This document shows positions 1-8,700 of a DNA stretch of 64,000 nt, piece by piece. The position numbers were made by a program, and so were the translations under genes. Where the stretch lies: the NCBI RefSeq assembly GCF_001679785.1, contig NZ_CP016291.1, positions 201,604 to 265,603 of the forward strand, given 5' to 3'. This stretch comes from Rhizobium leguminosarum (GTDB lineage Bacteria > Pseudomonadota > Alphaproteobacteria > Rhizobiales > Rhizobiaceae). The notes under the pieces were generated by a model. That model was not told the DNA's origin, did no database searches, and saw only the letters and a program-made list of their open reading frames with translations. How positions within the stretch are numbered: position 1 is the stretch's first letter; the number at the start of each line of letters is the position of its first letter.

Positions 1-375
1 GCCGACATAAAACACGCTCGAAATATTCGTGGTTAGCAGCAGCTCCCATTTGTCCGCCGGGAAATCTTCCAGCGGCGTGCGAAACTGCATGCCGGCATTG
101 TTGATCAGGATGTCGAGCGGCCCGATATCGGATTCGATCGCGTCTATGCCTTCTTTGGCGGCATCCTTGCTGGTCACGTCGAAGATCGCCGCATGGGCAG
201 ACAGGCCTTGATCCTTGAGGCTCTCGACCGCGCGTTTGACGGTTTCGGGTGTGCGGCCGTTGATGATCACCTCGGCGCCATACTGCGCCAGGCCTTCGGC
301 CAGGGCATAGCCGATCCCCTGGCTCGAGCCGGTGATCAGGGCGCGCCGTCCGGTAAGATCAAACAAGTTCTTCAT
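1..375 (-). CDS. idnO: Gluconate 5-dehydrogenase-like SDR (3' part outside window)
   Basis: This short-chain dehydrogenase probably interconverts 5-keto-D-gluconate and D-gluconate with NAD(P)H in the cytoplasm. The visible N-terminal 125 residues show the TGSSQGIG cofactor loop near residue 15, an NGR segment typical of NADP-type enzymes, and the NNAG motif near residue 95. The catalytic Tyr/Lys lie beyond the window edge. The start is the ATG at 375-373, behind a GGAGTGA ribosome site. It is divergent from the hydroxyacid dehydrogenase gene, with an operator palindrome between them. The adjacent L-idonate 5-dehydrogenase supports the IdnO assignment, which is by family resemblance only. Confidence 0.8.
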   Translation of the reverse strand, partial: MKNLFDLTGRRALITGSSQGIGYALAEGLAQYGAEVIINGRTPETVKRAVESLKDQGLSAHAAIFDVTSKDAAKEGIDAIESDIGPLDILINNAGMQFRTPLEDFPADKWELLLTTNISSVFYVG

Positions 376-461
376 GCAAATCACTCCTCCGGTCTCGCCG
401 CGGGCGACGGCTTACGCTGCCGCTGACGGTGAAACTCACTTGACATCCCTTTTCCGAATTA

Positions 462-479
462 TATGTTATCGATAACATA
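462..479. promoter_or_regulatory. Perfect palindromic operator, LacI/GntR-IdnR type
   Basis: The 18-base perfect palindrome TATGTTATCGATAACATA lies between the divergent idnO-like and hydroxyacid dehydrogenase genes. Its core resembles the gluconate-operator family ATGTTA-N4-TAACAT known for enterobacterial GntR/IdnR, which are LacI-family proteins. The LacI-type regulator encoded at 2603-3679 is the obvious candidate ligand. It lies about 20 bases upstream of the plus-strand start, where repressor binding would block transcription. Confidence 0.75.
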
Positions 480-499
480 ATCAACTGTCAAAATGCGGG

Positions 500-1453
500 A
501 TGGAAAACGGAATGCCTGAGGTAGAAATCTTGATGACCGGAGCTTATCCGGAATGGGACATGGTGGATCTGGAGGCGACCTACCACATCCATCGCCTCTG
601 GGAAGCGGCAGACCGGCAGGAGCTGATCTCCAGGGTCGGCAAGGATATCCGCGCCATAGCGACCCGTGGCGAACTCGGAGCGTCCGCAGAGTTGATGGCG
701 CAATTGCCGAAACTGGAAATTGTCTCCTGTTACGGCGTCGGCACCGACGCCATCGACTTGTCCTATGCCCGCGCCAACGGCATTCGCGTCACCAACACCC
801 CTGATGTGCTCACCGAAGATGTCGCCGATATCGCCATCGGACTGCTGCTTGCGACGGCAAGGCAGGTCCCGCAGGCCGATGTTTTCGTCCGCTCCGGTCA
901 ATGGGGCAGCGTTGCCATGCCGCTGGTGACGCGCGTCTCGGGCAAGAAGGTGGGGATCGCCGGCATGGGGCGGATCGGCAAGGCGATCGCCGGAAGGGCT
1001 GCCGCTTTCGGCTGCGACATCTCCTATTTCGCCCGCCATGATCACCAGGATGTTGCCTACACCTACGAGCCCGACCTGATCGCGCTTGCCGGTTGGGCCG
1101 ATTTTCTGATCGTCATCGTCCCCGGTGGGGAGGCGACCATGAAGATCATCAACGCTGAAGTGCTTGAAGCACTCGGCCCGAAAGGCATCTTGATCAATGT
1201 TTCGCGCGGAACGACCGTCGACGAAGAGGCGCTGATCGCAGCCCTTCAAGACCGCACCATTCAGGCTGCGGGCCTTGACGTCTTCCTGAACGAACCCAAG
1301 ATCGATGCACGTTTCCTGACCCTCCAAAACGTCGTGTTGCAGCCCCATCACGGCTCTGGCACTGTCGAGACCCGCAAGGCCATGGGCCAACTGGTCAGAG
1401 ATAATCTCGCTGCGCATTTTGCGGGTCACCCGCTTCCAACTCCCGTCGTGTGA
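500..1453 (+). CDS. D-2-hydroxyacid dehydrogenase (ketogluconate/glyoxylate reductase type)
   Basis: This 317-residue protein is a D-isomer-specific 2-hydroxyacid dehydrogenase, full length for the family. The nucleotide-binding motif GMGRIG is at residues 155-160. The catalytic trio is visible as Arg236 (SRGT), Glu265 (NEP) and a His in QPHHGSGT at 283-284. In this neighbourhood the likely substrates are 2-keto-gluconate or related sugar-acid ketoacids, like GhrB, but the substrate cannot be read from sequence. A second ATG at residue 5 is an alternative start. The gene ends 10 bases before idnD, so the two are probably co-transcribed from the operator-controlled promoter. Confidence 0.85.
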   Translation: MENGMPEVEILMTGAYPEWDMVDLEATYHIHRLWEAADRQELISRVGKDIRAIATRGELGASAELMAQLPKLEIVSCYGVGTDAIDLSYARANGIRVTNTPDVLTEDVADIAIGLLLATARQVPQADVFVRSGQWGSVAMPLVTRVSGKKVGIAGMGRIGKAIAGRAAAFGCDISYFARHDHQDVAYTYEPDLIALAGWADFLIVIVPGGEATMKIINAEVLEALGPKGILINVSRGTTVDEEALIAALQDRTIQAAGLDVFLNEPKIDARFLTLQNVVLQPHHGSGTVETRKAMGQLVRDNLAAHFAGHPLPTPVV

Positions 1454-1463
1454 GGGTCCCGAT

Positions 1464-2495
1464 ATGAAAGCCATCGTCATTCATGCCGCCAAGGATCTCA
1501 GGATCGAAGAGCGCGAGCCGGAGGTTGCGGGCGCCGGGCAGGTGGAGATTGCCATCGAAGCCGGCGGCATATGCGGTTCCGATCTGCATTATTACAATCA
1601 TGGCGGGTTTGGCACTGTTCGCCTGCGCGAACCGATGATCCTTGGCCATGAGATCGCCGGCACGGTCAAGGCGCTGGGCTCCGGCGTCGACGATCTTGCC
1701 GTCGGAGACCGTGTCGCGGTTTCCCCGAGCCGGCCGTGCAACCATTGCCAATATTGCCTGAAAGGACAGCAAAACCACTGCCTCAACATGCGGTTTTACG
1801 GCAGCGCCATGCCGATGCCGCATATTCAGGGCGGTTTTCGCCAGCGGCTGGTGGCAGAGCGTTGGCAGTGCCACAAGGTTACGGACGGCATTTCCATCCA
1901 TGAGGCAGCCTTTGCCGAGCCCTTTGCCGTGACGCTGCATGCGGCAAACCGCGCCGGGTCGCTGCTCGGCAAACGGGTGCTTGTCACCGGTTGCGGCCCC
2001 ATTGGGATGTTGGCGATCGTCGCGGCGCGCGTCCTCGGCGCCCGTGAGATCGTCGCGACCGACGTGACCGACAGCGTTCTGGCGATTGCCCGCACCAGCG
2101 GCGCCGACCAAACCATCAACGTTGCCACGCATGCTTCCGACCTTGCGGCCTACAGTGCCGAAAAGGGATATTTCGATGTCATGTTCGAGGCGTCGGGCAA
2201 TGAGAAAGCCGTGCGCGCAGGCCTGGAGACGCTTAAACCCCGCGCTATTCTCGTGCAGCTCGGCCTTGGCGGCGATGTTTCCATTCCGCAAAACATGATC
2301 GTTGCGAAGGAAATCGAGATGCGCGGGACATTCCGTTTTCACGAGGAATTTGCGCTCGCCGTCGAACTGATCAACGCGCGTCGAGTCGATCTGAAGCCGT
2401 TGCTGACGAGTGTCTTTGGGATCGAAGAGGCCGTTGCCGCCTTCGAATTGGCGAGCGACCGCAGCAAGTCCATGAAAGTCCAGATCGCTTTCTGA
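1464..2495 (+). CDS. idnD: L-idonate 5-dehydrogenase
   Basis: This 343-residue zinc-dependent medium-chain dehydrogenase is expected to oxidise L-idonate to 5-keto-D-gluconate. Catalytic zinc ligands are Cys37 and the GHE pair at 61-63. The structural zinc cluster is Cys92, Cys95, Cys98 and Cys106. A Rossmann GCGPIG motif lies in the middle of the protein. I chose the ATG at 1464 because family members begin at this MKA segment; an upstream ATG at 1419 would overlap the preceding gene. With the idnO-like enzyme it gives the idonate to 5-ketogluconate to gluconate path. Sorbitol dehydrogenase is the main alternative. Confidence 0.88.
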   Translation: MKAIVIHAAKDLRIEEREPEVAGAGQVEIAIEAGGICGSDLHYYNHGGFGTVRLREPMILGHEIAGTVKALGSGVDDLAVGDRVAVSPSRPCNHCQYCLKGQQNHCLNMRFYGSAMPMPHIQGGFRQRLVAERWQCHKVTDGISIHEAAFAEPFAVTLHAANRAGSLLGKRVLVTGCGPIGMLAIVAARVLGAREIVATDVTDSVLAIARTSGADQTINVATHASDLAAYSAEKGYFDVMFEASGNEKAVRAGLETLKPRAILVQLGLGGDVSIPQNMIVAKEIEMRGTFRFHEEFALAVELINARRVDLKPLLTSVFGIEEAVAAFELASDRSKSMKVQIAF

Positions 2496-2602
2496 CCGAC
2501 TGCACCACTCCTTAAATCGGAATCGATTTGAGGATAAAATTATCCAGCCATTCAAAGTTTTACAGCGCCGCGCGTCTGAAAAGACACGCGGCGCTGCAGT
2601 AC

Positions 2603-3679
2603 TCAAGCGGTTGGCGCGCCGTTACGATCCGTGCTTTCGCGCAAGACAACCTTATAGCTCGTCAATGTGATCTCATCGCCAGTCGCCTCGCCGGTATGGA
2701 GGGCATCCAGCAGGCGGGCGGCGGCCTGACGACCGATGCCGTAACAGTCCACATTGATGGTGGTGATGCGCGGATGACATATGGACGAGATCTCGTAATC
2801 GCCGAAACCGGCAATGGCGATGTCCCGCGGAACCTTCATGCCCCTGCGCGTGCATTCCATGATGGCCCCGAAGGCCGAAAGGTCGGAGACGCAGAGAACC
2901 ACTTCCGTGTCCGGCCAGCGCTCCAGCAGGCTGACGACCGCCTGGCCGCCCTGTTCCATGGTGATGGGCGGCACGCCGAAGGAAATCATTCGTCCCGGTC
3001 CGAGGCCGAGTTCTTCGACTGTTCTCTGGAAACCGCTTCGCCGCTGGCTGCCGCGCGTATCGCGCGCCGTCGTTCCACCGATATAGCCGAACTTCCGATA
3101 TCCCTGACTGGCAAGCGTCCGCACCAGCAGGGCCATCGCCTCGCTGTTGGAAAAGCCGACGACCTGATTGATCGGATTTTCCGGAAGCTCCCAGGTCTCG
3201 ACAACGGGAATGCCGGCTTTTGCCAGCATGCGCCGCGCGCGCGCCGTGTGCGAACCACCGGTCAGGATGATGCCTTCAGGCCGGCGGCGCAGCATCGCCT
3301 CGATCAGCTCTTCTTCCTTCTCCGCCGAATAGTCGGTATAGCCGAGAAGGAGCTGAAGGCCGGTATTCTGCAGCGCATCGGTCATGCCGCGGGCGGTGTC
3401 GGAAAAATTCGAATTGTTGATCGAGGGCACCAGGGCAGCGATGAAGCCGCTCCGCCTCGACGAAAGACTGCCGGCAGACAGGTCGAGCACATAGCCGAGT
3501 GCGTCGACGGCCTCCATGATGCGCTTCCGAGTCTCCTCGGAAACGCTCGCATCCTGGCGAAAGGCACGCGAAACGGTCATGGCAGAAACGCCGACATATT
3601 TGGCGACCTCCGCCATCGTCAGCTTTTGAGCGTCTCCCGGCTTGAGACGTTTGTCTTTCGGCTCATCCTCGTTTTTCAC
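2603..3679 (-). CDS. LacI-family repressor of the gluconate/idonate genes
   Basis: This 358-residue LacI-family regulator has a helix-turn-helix at about residues 20-43 (LTMAEVAKYVGVSAMTVSRA), the YVLD hinge region and a periplasmic-binding-protein-like effector domain. It belongs to the gluconate-utilisation branch by context. It probably represses the flanking sugar-acid genes and is relieved by gluconate or a ketogluconate. Translation appears to start at GTG (3679-3677). The gene is convergent with idnD and divergent from the SMP-30 lactonase, with operator-like sequences on both sides. The effector is an inference. Confidence 0.85.
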   Translation of the reverse strand: MKNEDEPKDKRLKPGDAQKLTMAEVAKYVGVSAMTVSRAFRQDASVSEETRKRIMEAVDALGYVLDLSAGSLSSRRSGFIAALVPSINNSNFSDTARGMTDALQNTGLQLLLGYTDYSAEKEEELIEAMLRRRPEGIILTGGSHTARARRMLAKAGIPVVETWELPENPINQVVGFSNSEAMALLVRTLASQGYRKFGYIGGTTARDTRGSQRRSGFQRTVEELGLGPGRMISFGVPPITMEQGGQAVVSLLERWPDTEVVLCVSDLSAFGAIMECTRRGMKVPRDIAIAGFGDYEISSICHPRITTINVDCYGIGRQAAARLLDALHTGEATGDEITLTSYKVVLRESTDRNGAPTA

Positions 3680-3718
3680 TGGTCTCCGCTTTCACAAGGC
3701 TTCCTGATTGGGTAATTC

Positions 3719-3740
3719 GTAACGATAAAGTTATCGCTAT
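3719..3740. promoter_or_regulatory. Inverted repeat near the lacI-type promoter
   Basis: An inverted repeat CGATAA-AG-TTATCG (3723-3736) lies about 45 bases upstream of the LacI-family start. It shares half-site bases with the perfect operator at 462-479 but has different spacing. It may serve autoregulation. The rest of the region 3680-3904 holds no gene. Confidence 0.4.
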
Positions 3741-3864
3741 CATCCTACAATCGATATTATTACAGCAATACACCATTCCAGTGCCCAGAAACCACCATTC
3801 TCTAGGAATTTTCGCAAACGCCACCAGATCGGGCATCTGTACGAAGCCGTCAAAACACGGCAAT

Positions 3865-3880
3865 ATGATATCGATAACAA
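3865..3880. promoter_or_regulatory. Second gluconate-type operator
   Basis: ATGATATCGATAACAA matches 14 of 16 bases of the operator core at 462-479. It sits 25-40 bases upstream of the SMP-30 lactonase start, a position suited to repression by the neighbouring LacI-type protein. Confidence 0.6.
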
Positions 3881-3904
3881 TTTCAGCAAAAATGGAGGAG
3901 CATC

Positions 3905-4831
3905 ATGTTCGGGCAAATTGACGGGACGGGGTTTGAGGTTCTCGACCCTCGCTTTGAAAGCTGCTTCGTCGGTCACGCCCGCGTCGAGCGGCTTTGGACC
4001 GGCGGCCGCTGGCTGGAGGGGCCAGCCTGGTTTGCCGCCGGGCGTTATCTGGTTTTTTCGGATATCCCCAACAACCGGATGATGCGCTACGACGATACCA
4101 GCGGGCAGACGTCGGTATTTCGTTCGCCCAGCAACAATTCGAATGGCAATACCGTCGACAATCAGGGCCGGCTGATCACCTGCGAGCATCTGACGCGCCG
4201 TGTCACACGGACGGAATTCGACGGCAGGATCACCGTTCTGGCCGATCGAATTGCAGGCAAGCGGCTCAATTCTCCAAACGACGTCACCGTCAAGTCCGAT
4301 GGAACCATCTGGTTCACCGACCCGAGCTACGGCATCCTCCACGATTATGAGGGCGACTACGGCACAGAAGAAATCGGCGGATGCCACGTCTACCGGCATG
4401 ATCCGGCATCAGGCACGACCGATCAAGTGGCGTCCGATTTCGTCAAGCCGAACGGGCTGGCTTTCTCCCCCGATGAGACAGTGCTTTATATCGCCGACAC
4501 CGGGGCAACACACCTGTCCGGCGGTCCGCGTCATATTAGAAAGCTCGCAGTCTCGAATGAGGGAAGGCTGAGTGATCTCGGCGTTTTCGCAGAATGTACT
4601 GCAGGTCTGTTCGATGGTTTTCGCGTCGATCGGAAGGGCAGGATATGGACGAGCGCCGGCGATGGTGTGCACGCTTACGATCCGGATGGAACGTTGATCG
4701 GCAAGATCCATATTCCTGAGGGCGTCTCCAATGTTGCTTTCGGCGGAGAGAAATTGAATCGCCTGTTCATCACCGCGAGCACGTCTCTCTACGCTGTTTA
4801 TCTCACCGCCAACGGGTCGAGACTGGGATAA
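3905..4831 (+). CDS. SMP-30/gluconolactonase family protein
   Basis: This 308-residue six-bladed beta-propeller lactonase of the SMP-30/gluconolaconase/LRE family probably opens an aldonolactone to the aldonic acid, feeding the neighbouring gluconate/idonate enzymes. The metal-binding glutamate is in LEGPAW at about residue 38. A conserved Asn is in NSPNDV, and the lid/metal Asp is in YIADTG. A GGAGGAG ribosome site lies just before the ATG. No signal peptide is seen, so it acts in the cytoplasm. It is transcribed away from the LacI-type gene. The exact lactone is not deducible. Confidence 0.85.
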   Translation: MFGQIDGTGFEVLDPRFESCFVGHARVERLWTGGRWLEGPAWFAAGRYLVFSDIPNNRMMRYDDTSGQTSVFRSPSNNSNGNTVDNQGRLITCEHLTRRVTRTEFDGRITVLADRIAGKRLNSPNDVTVKSDGTIWFTDPSYGILHDYEGDYGTEEIGGCHVYRHDPASGTTDQVASDFVKPNGLAFSPDETVLYIADTGATHLSGGPRHIRKLAVSNEGRLSDLGVFAECTAGLFDGFRVDRKGRIWTSAGDGVHAYDPDGTLIGKIHIPEGVSNVAFGGEKLNRLFITASTSLYAVYLTANGSRLG

Positions 4832-4839
4832 CGCCGAAA

Positions 4840-4865
4840 AGAGGCCGCCTTCCGGGACGGCCTCT
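4840..4865 (+). terminator. Hairpin terminator after the lactonase gene
   Basis: An eight-base stem AGAGGCCG / CGGCCTCT with a ten-base loop, followed shortly by a short T stretch. It lies nine bases after the lactonase stop, between two convergent genes, and could work in both directions. Confidence 0.6.
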
Positions 4866-4892
4866 CGTTTGGCGCGGCTTTTACGTCTTGCC

Positions 4893-7040
4893 TCATCGTT
4901 GGCTGAGGCCGTCCGCCAAACGAACGAGGCTGAGGAAATCCGACCTGTAGCCGAAGGTGTCAGTCCCCCGTGATGCCGCGGCGAGATCGGCAATCGCCTG
5001 GTAGGAATACGAGTCGAGAGCGGCGATGCGGCTCAGTTTCTGACTGAAGGCGGCGACGGCCACCGAGAAGCGGACATCCTGCGGCGCGGCATCGATGGTG
5101 GCGACCGCGTTGCCGTCATTAACAGGGGTGGTGATGAGAGCGCTCTTGTCCTCTCCCGGCCGCTTGTAGCGCATCTTGACGAAGGCAAGCTCGCCTTGAC
5201 GGGTGCTGTCGGCGGTGTCGGCCGGCACCTTATTGGCTGCGCCATAACGCAGGTCGTCATTCATCACCGCGGGGCTTCCCTTGGGCGTAATCTCGTAAAT
5301 CGCCGTGACGCTGTGGCCGGAGCCGATATCGCCGGCATCGACGCGGTCATTGTTGAAATCCTCGCGGTTCAGCGCCCGCGTCTCGTAGCCGATCAAGCGG
5401 TATTCGGCGATCCGTTCCGGGTTGAACTCGACCTGGAACTTGACGTCGCTGGCGATCGGAAACAGCGTCGATCCGGCCTCTTCGACCAGCGTCTTTTGCG
5501 CCTCGGCCAAGGTGTCGATATAGGCGGCGCTGCCGTTGCCGTTCTGCGCCAGCGTCTGCATCAGAGAATCGTTGAGATTGCCCCGCCCGAAACCGAGAAC
5601 AGTGAGGAAGATACCGTCCTTGCGTCTTTCCTCGATGATGCGCTTCAAATCCTCATCGCTCGACGGGCCGACATTGAAGTCGCCATCGGTCGCCAGCATC
5701 ACCCGGTTGACGCCGTCCTTGACAAAGGCCTGTTTGGCAAGGTCATAGGCCGCCTCGATGCCTTCTGCGCCGCCAGTCGAACCTCCGGGCTCCAGCCTGT
5801 CGATCGCCGACAGGATCTTCGATTTCTCCGCCACGCGTGTCGGCTGGAGCACCGTGCCGGCATTGCCGGCATAGGTGACGATCGAGACGGTATCGTCGGG
5901 TTTCAGCCTGTTGACGAGGAGCAGGAAGGCGCTCTTCAGCAGCGGCAGCTTGTCCGGCTCGTCCATCGAGCCCGACACGTCGATCAGGAAGACCAGATTG
6001 GCGTGCGGCGTGGTCGCCGGCGCGATGTCATAGCCCTTGATCGCCACATGCATCAATTCCGTGTCGTGGTTCCACGGGGTCGGCATGACAGTCACCGTCG
6101 CCTTGAACGGCTGGTCGGGATTGTCAGGGCCCGGCCAGTCATAGGGGAAATAATTGATCATCTCCTCGACCCGAACCGATTGCGGATCGGGCATCGTCCC
6201 GCCGGTCAACGACCGGCGGGCGAAGGCATAGGACGCGCTGTCGACGTCGGCGGCGAAGGTCGAAACCGGATCCGTCGCGACGCTCTTGATCGGATTGGCC
6301 GCCGCATTGGCAAACCGCTCGCGATTGGGATCGAGCTGCATCTGCACGCGCCCCTCCGCAGGCGGAGCAGGCGAAGGGGCGATGGCGGCCATCGGTTCGG
6401 CAAACTGCTGCTGGGGGGCGATGCCGGGAGCGGCAGGCACGGAGCGTTTGGCCCCTCCGAGTGCAGCGGCAGAACCTTCCGATTTATTCAGGAGAGTGGA
6501 TATCTCGTCGGCGCTGAAATCAGGGAGCTGCGACGCAGCCGATTTCGCGGCGGCTTGCTGCTCCTTGTCCTGCAAAGCTGGCGCGCTGTCAGCAGCGGGT
6601 TGTTCGGCAAGTCCGCTCGTTTCGGGGATTGCCGGCCGAAGCTGAGGCACAACCGTAATGGGTTTCGCAGACTGGCGCGCCGCTTCGTCGATCGGTTTCG
6701 GCGCGTTATTCTTCGAAAGGTTACCGGCGATCTCAGTCTGGTCGACGATTGGCAATTGGTTGCGGGTCAGCTCGATCGCGAGATAGCCGGCGGCGGGAAT
6801 GACGAGCAGTGTCGCAAGGGCTGAACCGGCGAGGAATTTCTTGTTCACGACAGGGCTCCATATCCAGTTGATGATGGAGCTTTGACGCCAGCCTTTCGCA
6901 TTTCCTTGGGCGGCCGGCGCATTATTTTCTGCGGTGTCGAAGGCCTGCATCGCGGCAGCAAGCGCACGCGCACGCGCCTCCGACGTCGCGGCCGGCGGTG
7001 TCAGGCGGGAGAGCTTTTCGAGTTCCTTGTCCACGGTCAT
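4893..7040 (-). CDS. Membrane-anchored von Willebrand factor A protein (YfbK-like)
   Basis: This 715-residue protein has a cytoplasmic N-terminus of about 65 residues, one transmembrane helix (about 69-91) and a low-complexity Ala/Pro/Gln linker to about 240. The extracytoplasmic part carries the YfbK-type N-terminal domain, a VWA domain and the C-terminal domain usual in this family. The MIDAS metal site is intact: DVSGS, a downstream Thr in PGGSTGG, and TDGD. Its start overlaps the stop of the ECF sigma gene by four bases, so the two are translationally coupled. One-helix topology behind a sigma factor is typical of anti-sigma factors. A regulatory role is inferred, not shown. Confidence 0.85.
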   Translation of the reverse strand: MTVDKELEKLSRLTPPAATSEARARALAAAMQAFDTAENNAPAAQGNAKGWRQSSIINWIWSPVVNKKFLAGSALATLLVIPAAGYLAIELTRNQLPIVDQTEIAGNLSKNNAPKPIDEAARQSAKPITVVPQLRPAIPETSGLAEQPAADSAPALQDKEQQAAAKSAASQLPDFSADEISTLLNKSEGSAAALGGAKRSVPAAPGIAPQQQFAEPMAAIAPSPAPPAEGRVQMQLDPNRERFANAAANPIKSVATDPVSTFAADVDSASYAFARRSLTGGTMPDPQSVRVEEMINYFPYDWPGPDNPDQPFKATVTVMPTPWNHDTELMHVAIKGYDIAPATTPHANLVFLIDVSGSMDEPDKLPLLKSAFLLLVNRLKPDDTVSIVTYAGNAGTVLQPTRVAEKSKILSAIDRLEPGGSTGGAEGIEAAYDLAKQAFVKDGVNRVMLATDGDFNVGPSSDEDLKRIIEERRKDGIFLTVLGFGRGNLNDSLMQTLAQNGNGSAAYIDTLAEAQKTLVEEAGSTLFPIASDVKFQVEFNPERIAEYRLIGYETRALNREDFNNDRVDAGDIGSGHSVTAIYEITPKGSPAVMNDDLRYGAANKVPADTADSTRQGELAFVKMRYKRPGEDKSALITTPVNDGNAVATIDAAPQDVRFSVAVAAFSQKLSRIAALDSYSYQAIADLAAASRGTDTFGYRSDFLSLVRLADGLSQR

Positions 7041-7561
7041 ACCTCTTCCTTGCCGAGCACGGCCTTCAGCCTCTTGCGCGCCTCATGAACCTGCCAGGAC
7101 ACGGTCGCCTCCGAGCAGCCCATGACATCGGCGGCGGCAGAATGACTGAGACCTTCGCCGTAAACGAGCAGCACCGCGTCGCATTGCCTTTCCGGCAAGG
7201 CGCGCACGGCTGCCCATAATTCGCTCGATAGCTCGTCGTCATTTCCGGCCGGCGCATCCTGCTGCGGTTCGGCGGCGTAAGCGCGGAATGTCTGCGCCTC
7301 TCGTGCAAGCTTGCGTCTATGGTCGCGGGCAGCGTTCAGCGTCAGGGTATAGAGCCATGTCCTGAAGCGGCTGGCGCCGCGAAAGCTGCGGATCGCCGCG
7401 CCGAGCTTGACGCAGACCTCCTGGGCGATGTCGTCGGCGTCGGTGGAACTGCCCGACCACCGCCACGCCGTCGCATGGACGAATTCATAATGGCGCGACA
7501 CCAGTTGCTCAAAGGCCTCCCGGTCGCCGACCTGCGCTCGTTCTATGAGCTCCGCGTCCAA
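7037..7561 (-). CDS. ECF RNA polymerase sigma factor
   Basis: This 174-residue extracytoplasmic-function sigma factor has region 2 at about residues 10-75 (including the DADDIAQEV segment for core binding and -10 recognition). Region 4 is at about 115-170, with a helix-turn-helix around HSAAADVMGCSEATVSWQVHEA. There is no sigma region 3, as expected. It is the first gene of a two-gene operon with the VWA membrane protein. It probably directs an envelope or stress regulon and its own operon. The trigger is unknown. Confidence 0.9.
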   Translation of the reverse strand: MDAELIERAQVGDREAFEQLVSRHYEFVHATAWRWSGSSTDADDIAQEVCVKLGAAIRSFRGASRFRTWLYTLTLNAARDHRRKLAREAQTFRAYAAEPQQDAPAGNDDELSSELWAAVRALPERQCDAVLLVYGEGLSHSAAADVMGCSEATVSWQVHEARKRLKAVLGKEEV

Positions 7562-7785
7562 TTCCGCACCTACCCCATGCTACCAAGCAAGACGCTATTT
7601 CGAGATTGAGACGTTTCTCGGATGGCTTTCCTTGGGTCGGCGATGAAAAAATTATCGCGAATTTTGAAAGCCGCGACATCCATGGGTCGCGGCCAGACAG
7701 ATCGTCCCCGTCGCAAAGGCGCATGATGAGGACAGAGTCGGCCAGGGACATGATCTGTCATCTCCCAAATCGCGAAAGGACCTCC

Positions 7786-8697
7786 ATGTCCGCTCAACCG
7801 CCTGTCCCCACCGAAAGGGGCATCCTGCAGTTTCTCGCGATTTGCGATTCCTTCTATCCGCCAGACGCCGTTCAAGCATCGATCGAACAGCAGCGACATT
7901 GGTACGACGCTCTCTGCGCGCGTTTCGACCGCCCGCTGCCCCCGGAGATGATCTTTGCGGACGGCATGCTCCAGCGCATACCGATCCGGCGTTACCGTCC
8001 ACGGAAAATCGGCACGCGCACCATTCTGCTCTATCTTCATGGCGGCGGCTTCGTTGTCGGTTCGCTCGAGAGCCATCATGCCATCTGCGCCGAGATCGCC
8101 GATTTTGCCGGCGCGGAACTTGTTTCGGTCGATTACCGGCTGGCCCCTGAATATCGCTGGCCGGCGCAGACGGATGACGGCTTTACCGTATTGAAGCATC
8201 TGCTTTCCGCCAACAGCAAGGTCGTGTTGATCGGCGACAGCGCCGGGGCCAATCTGGCGGCGGGCCTTGCATTGCGCGCGCGCGACGAGGGCCTGTCCGG
8301 AGTCGTCGGCCAAGTTCTGATCTACCCGACGCTCAGCGGGAACCTCGATGCGGGTTCCTATGCCGAAATGGCTGCAGCGCCGGGACTGACGACGGCGGAT
8401 GTCGCTTATTATCGTGAGATGCTGCAGGCGCCGGCAGGCAATGAGATCGCCGAGCCGCTGCAGGCAGCTTCGCTTACCGGACTGCCGCCGGCCTTCATCA
8501 CGGTCGCCTATTTCGATCCCCTCCGGGACGACGGCCGGCACTATGCCGCCCGGCTCGCCGCGGAGGGCGTTGAAGTCTGGTTCCGGGAGGAGCCGCAGAT
8601 GGTGCACGCCTGGCTCCGCGCCCGCCACATGAGCGATGGCGCACGCGATGGCTTCCGCGCCGTCTGCGAGGCCGTCCGGCGTTTGGCAATGGCCTAA
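7786..8697 (+). CDS. Alpha/beta hydrolase, HSL (hormone-sensitive lipase-like) family
   Basis: This 303-residue esterase of the HSL family has the oxyanion motif HGGG at 85-88, the nucleophile Ser152 in GDSAG, an Asp in YFDPLRDD and the catalytic His in MVHAW near the C-terminus. I chose the ATG at 7786 because it follows an AAAGGA ribosome site; the reading frame is open further upstream. It ends four bases from the convergent CocE-type gene. Such enzymes cleave short-chain carboxyl esters. A role on acyl esters such as acylcarnitines fits the neighbourhood but is only inferred. Confidence 0.85.
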   Translation: MSAQPPVPTERGILQFLAICDSFYPPDAVQASIEQQRHWYDALCARFDRPLPPEMIFADGMLQRIPIRRYRPRKIGTRTILLYLHGGGFVVGSLESHHAICAEIADFAGAELVSVDYRLAPEYRWPAQTDDGFTVLKHLLSANSKVVLIGDSAGANLAAGLALRARDEGLSGVVGQVLIYPTLSGNLDAGSYAEMAAAPGLTTADVAYYREMLQAPAGNEIAEPLQAASLTGLPPAFITVAYFDPLRDDGRHYAARLAAEGVEVWFREEPQMVHAWLRARHMSDGARDGFRAVCEAVRRLAMA

Positions 8698-8700
8698 CGA

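Noticed and set aside
5196..6824. Long open frame (542 codons) on the plus strand opposite the VWA gene
   Set aside because: It is antisense to a well-supported gene, has a translation rich in Arg/His/Gly without family motifs, and is an ordinary by-product of GC-rich codon bias.
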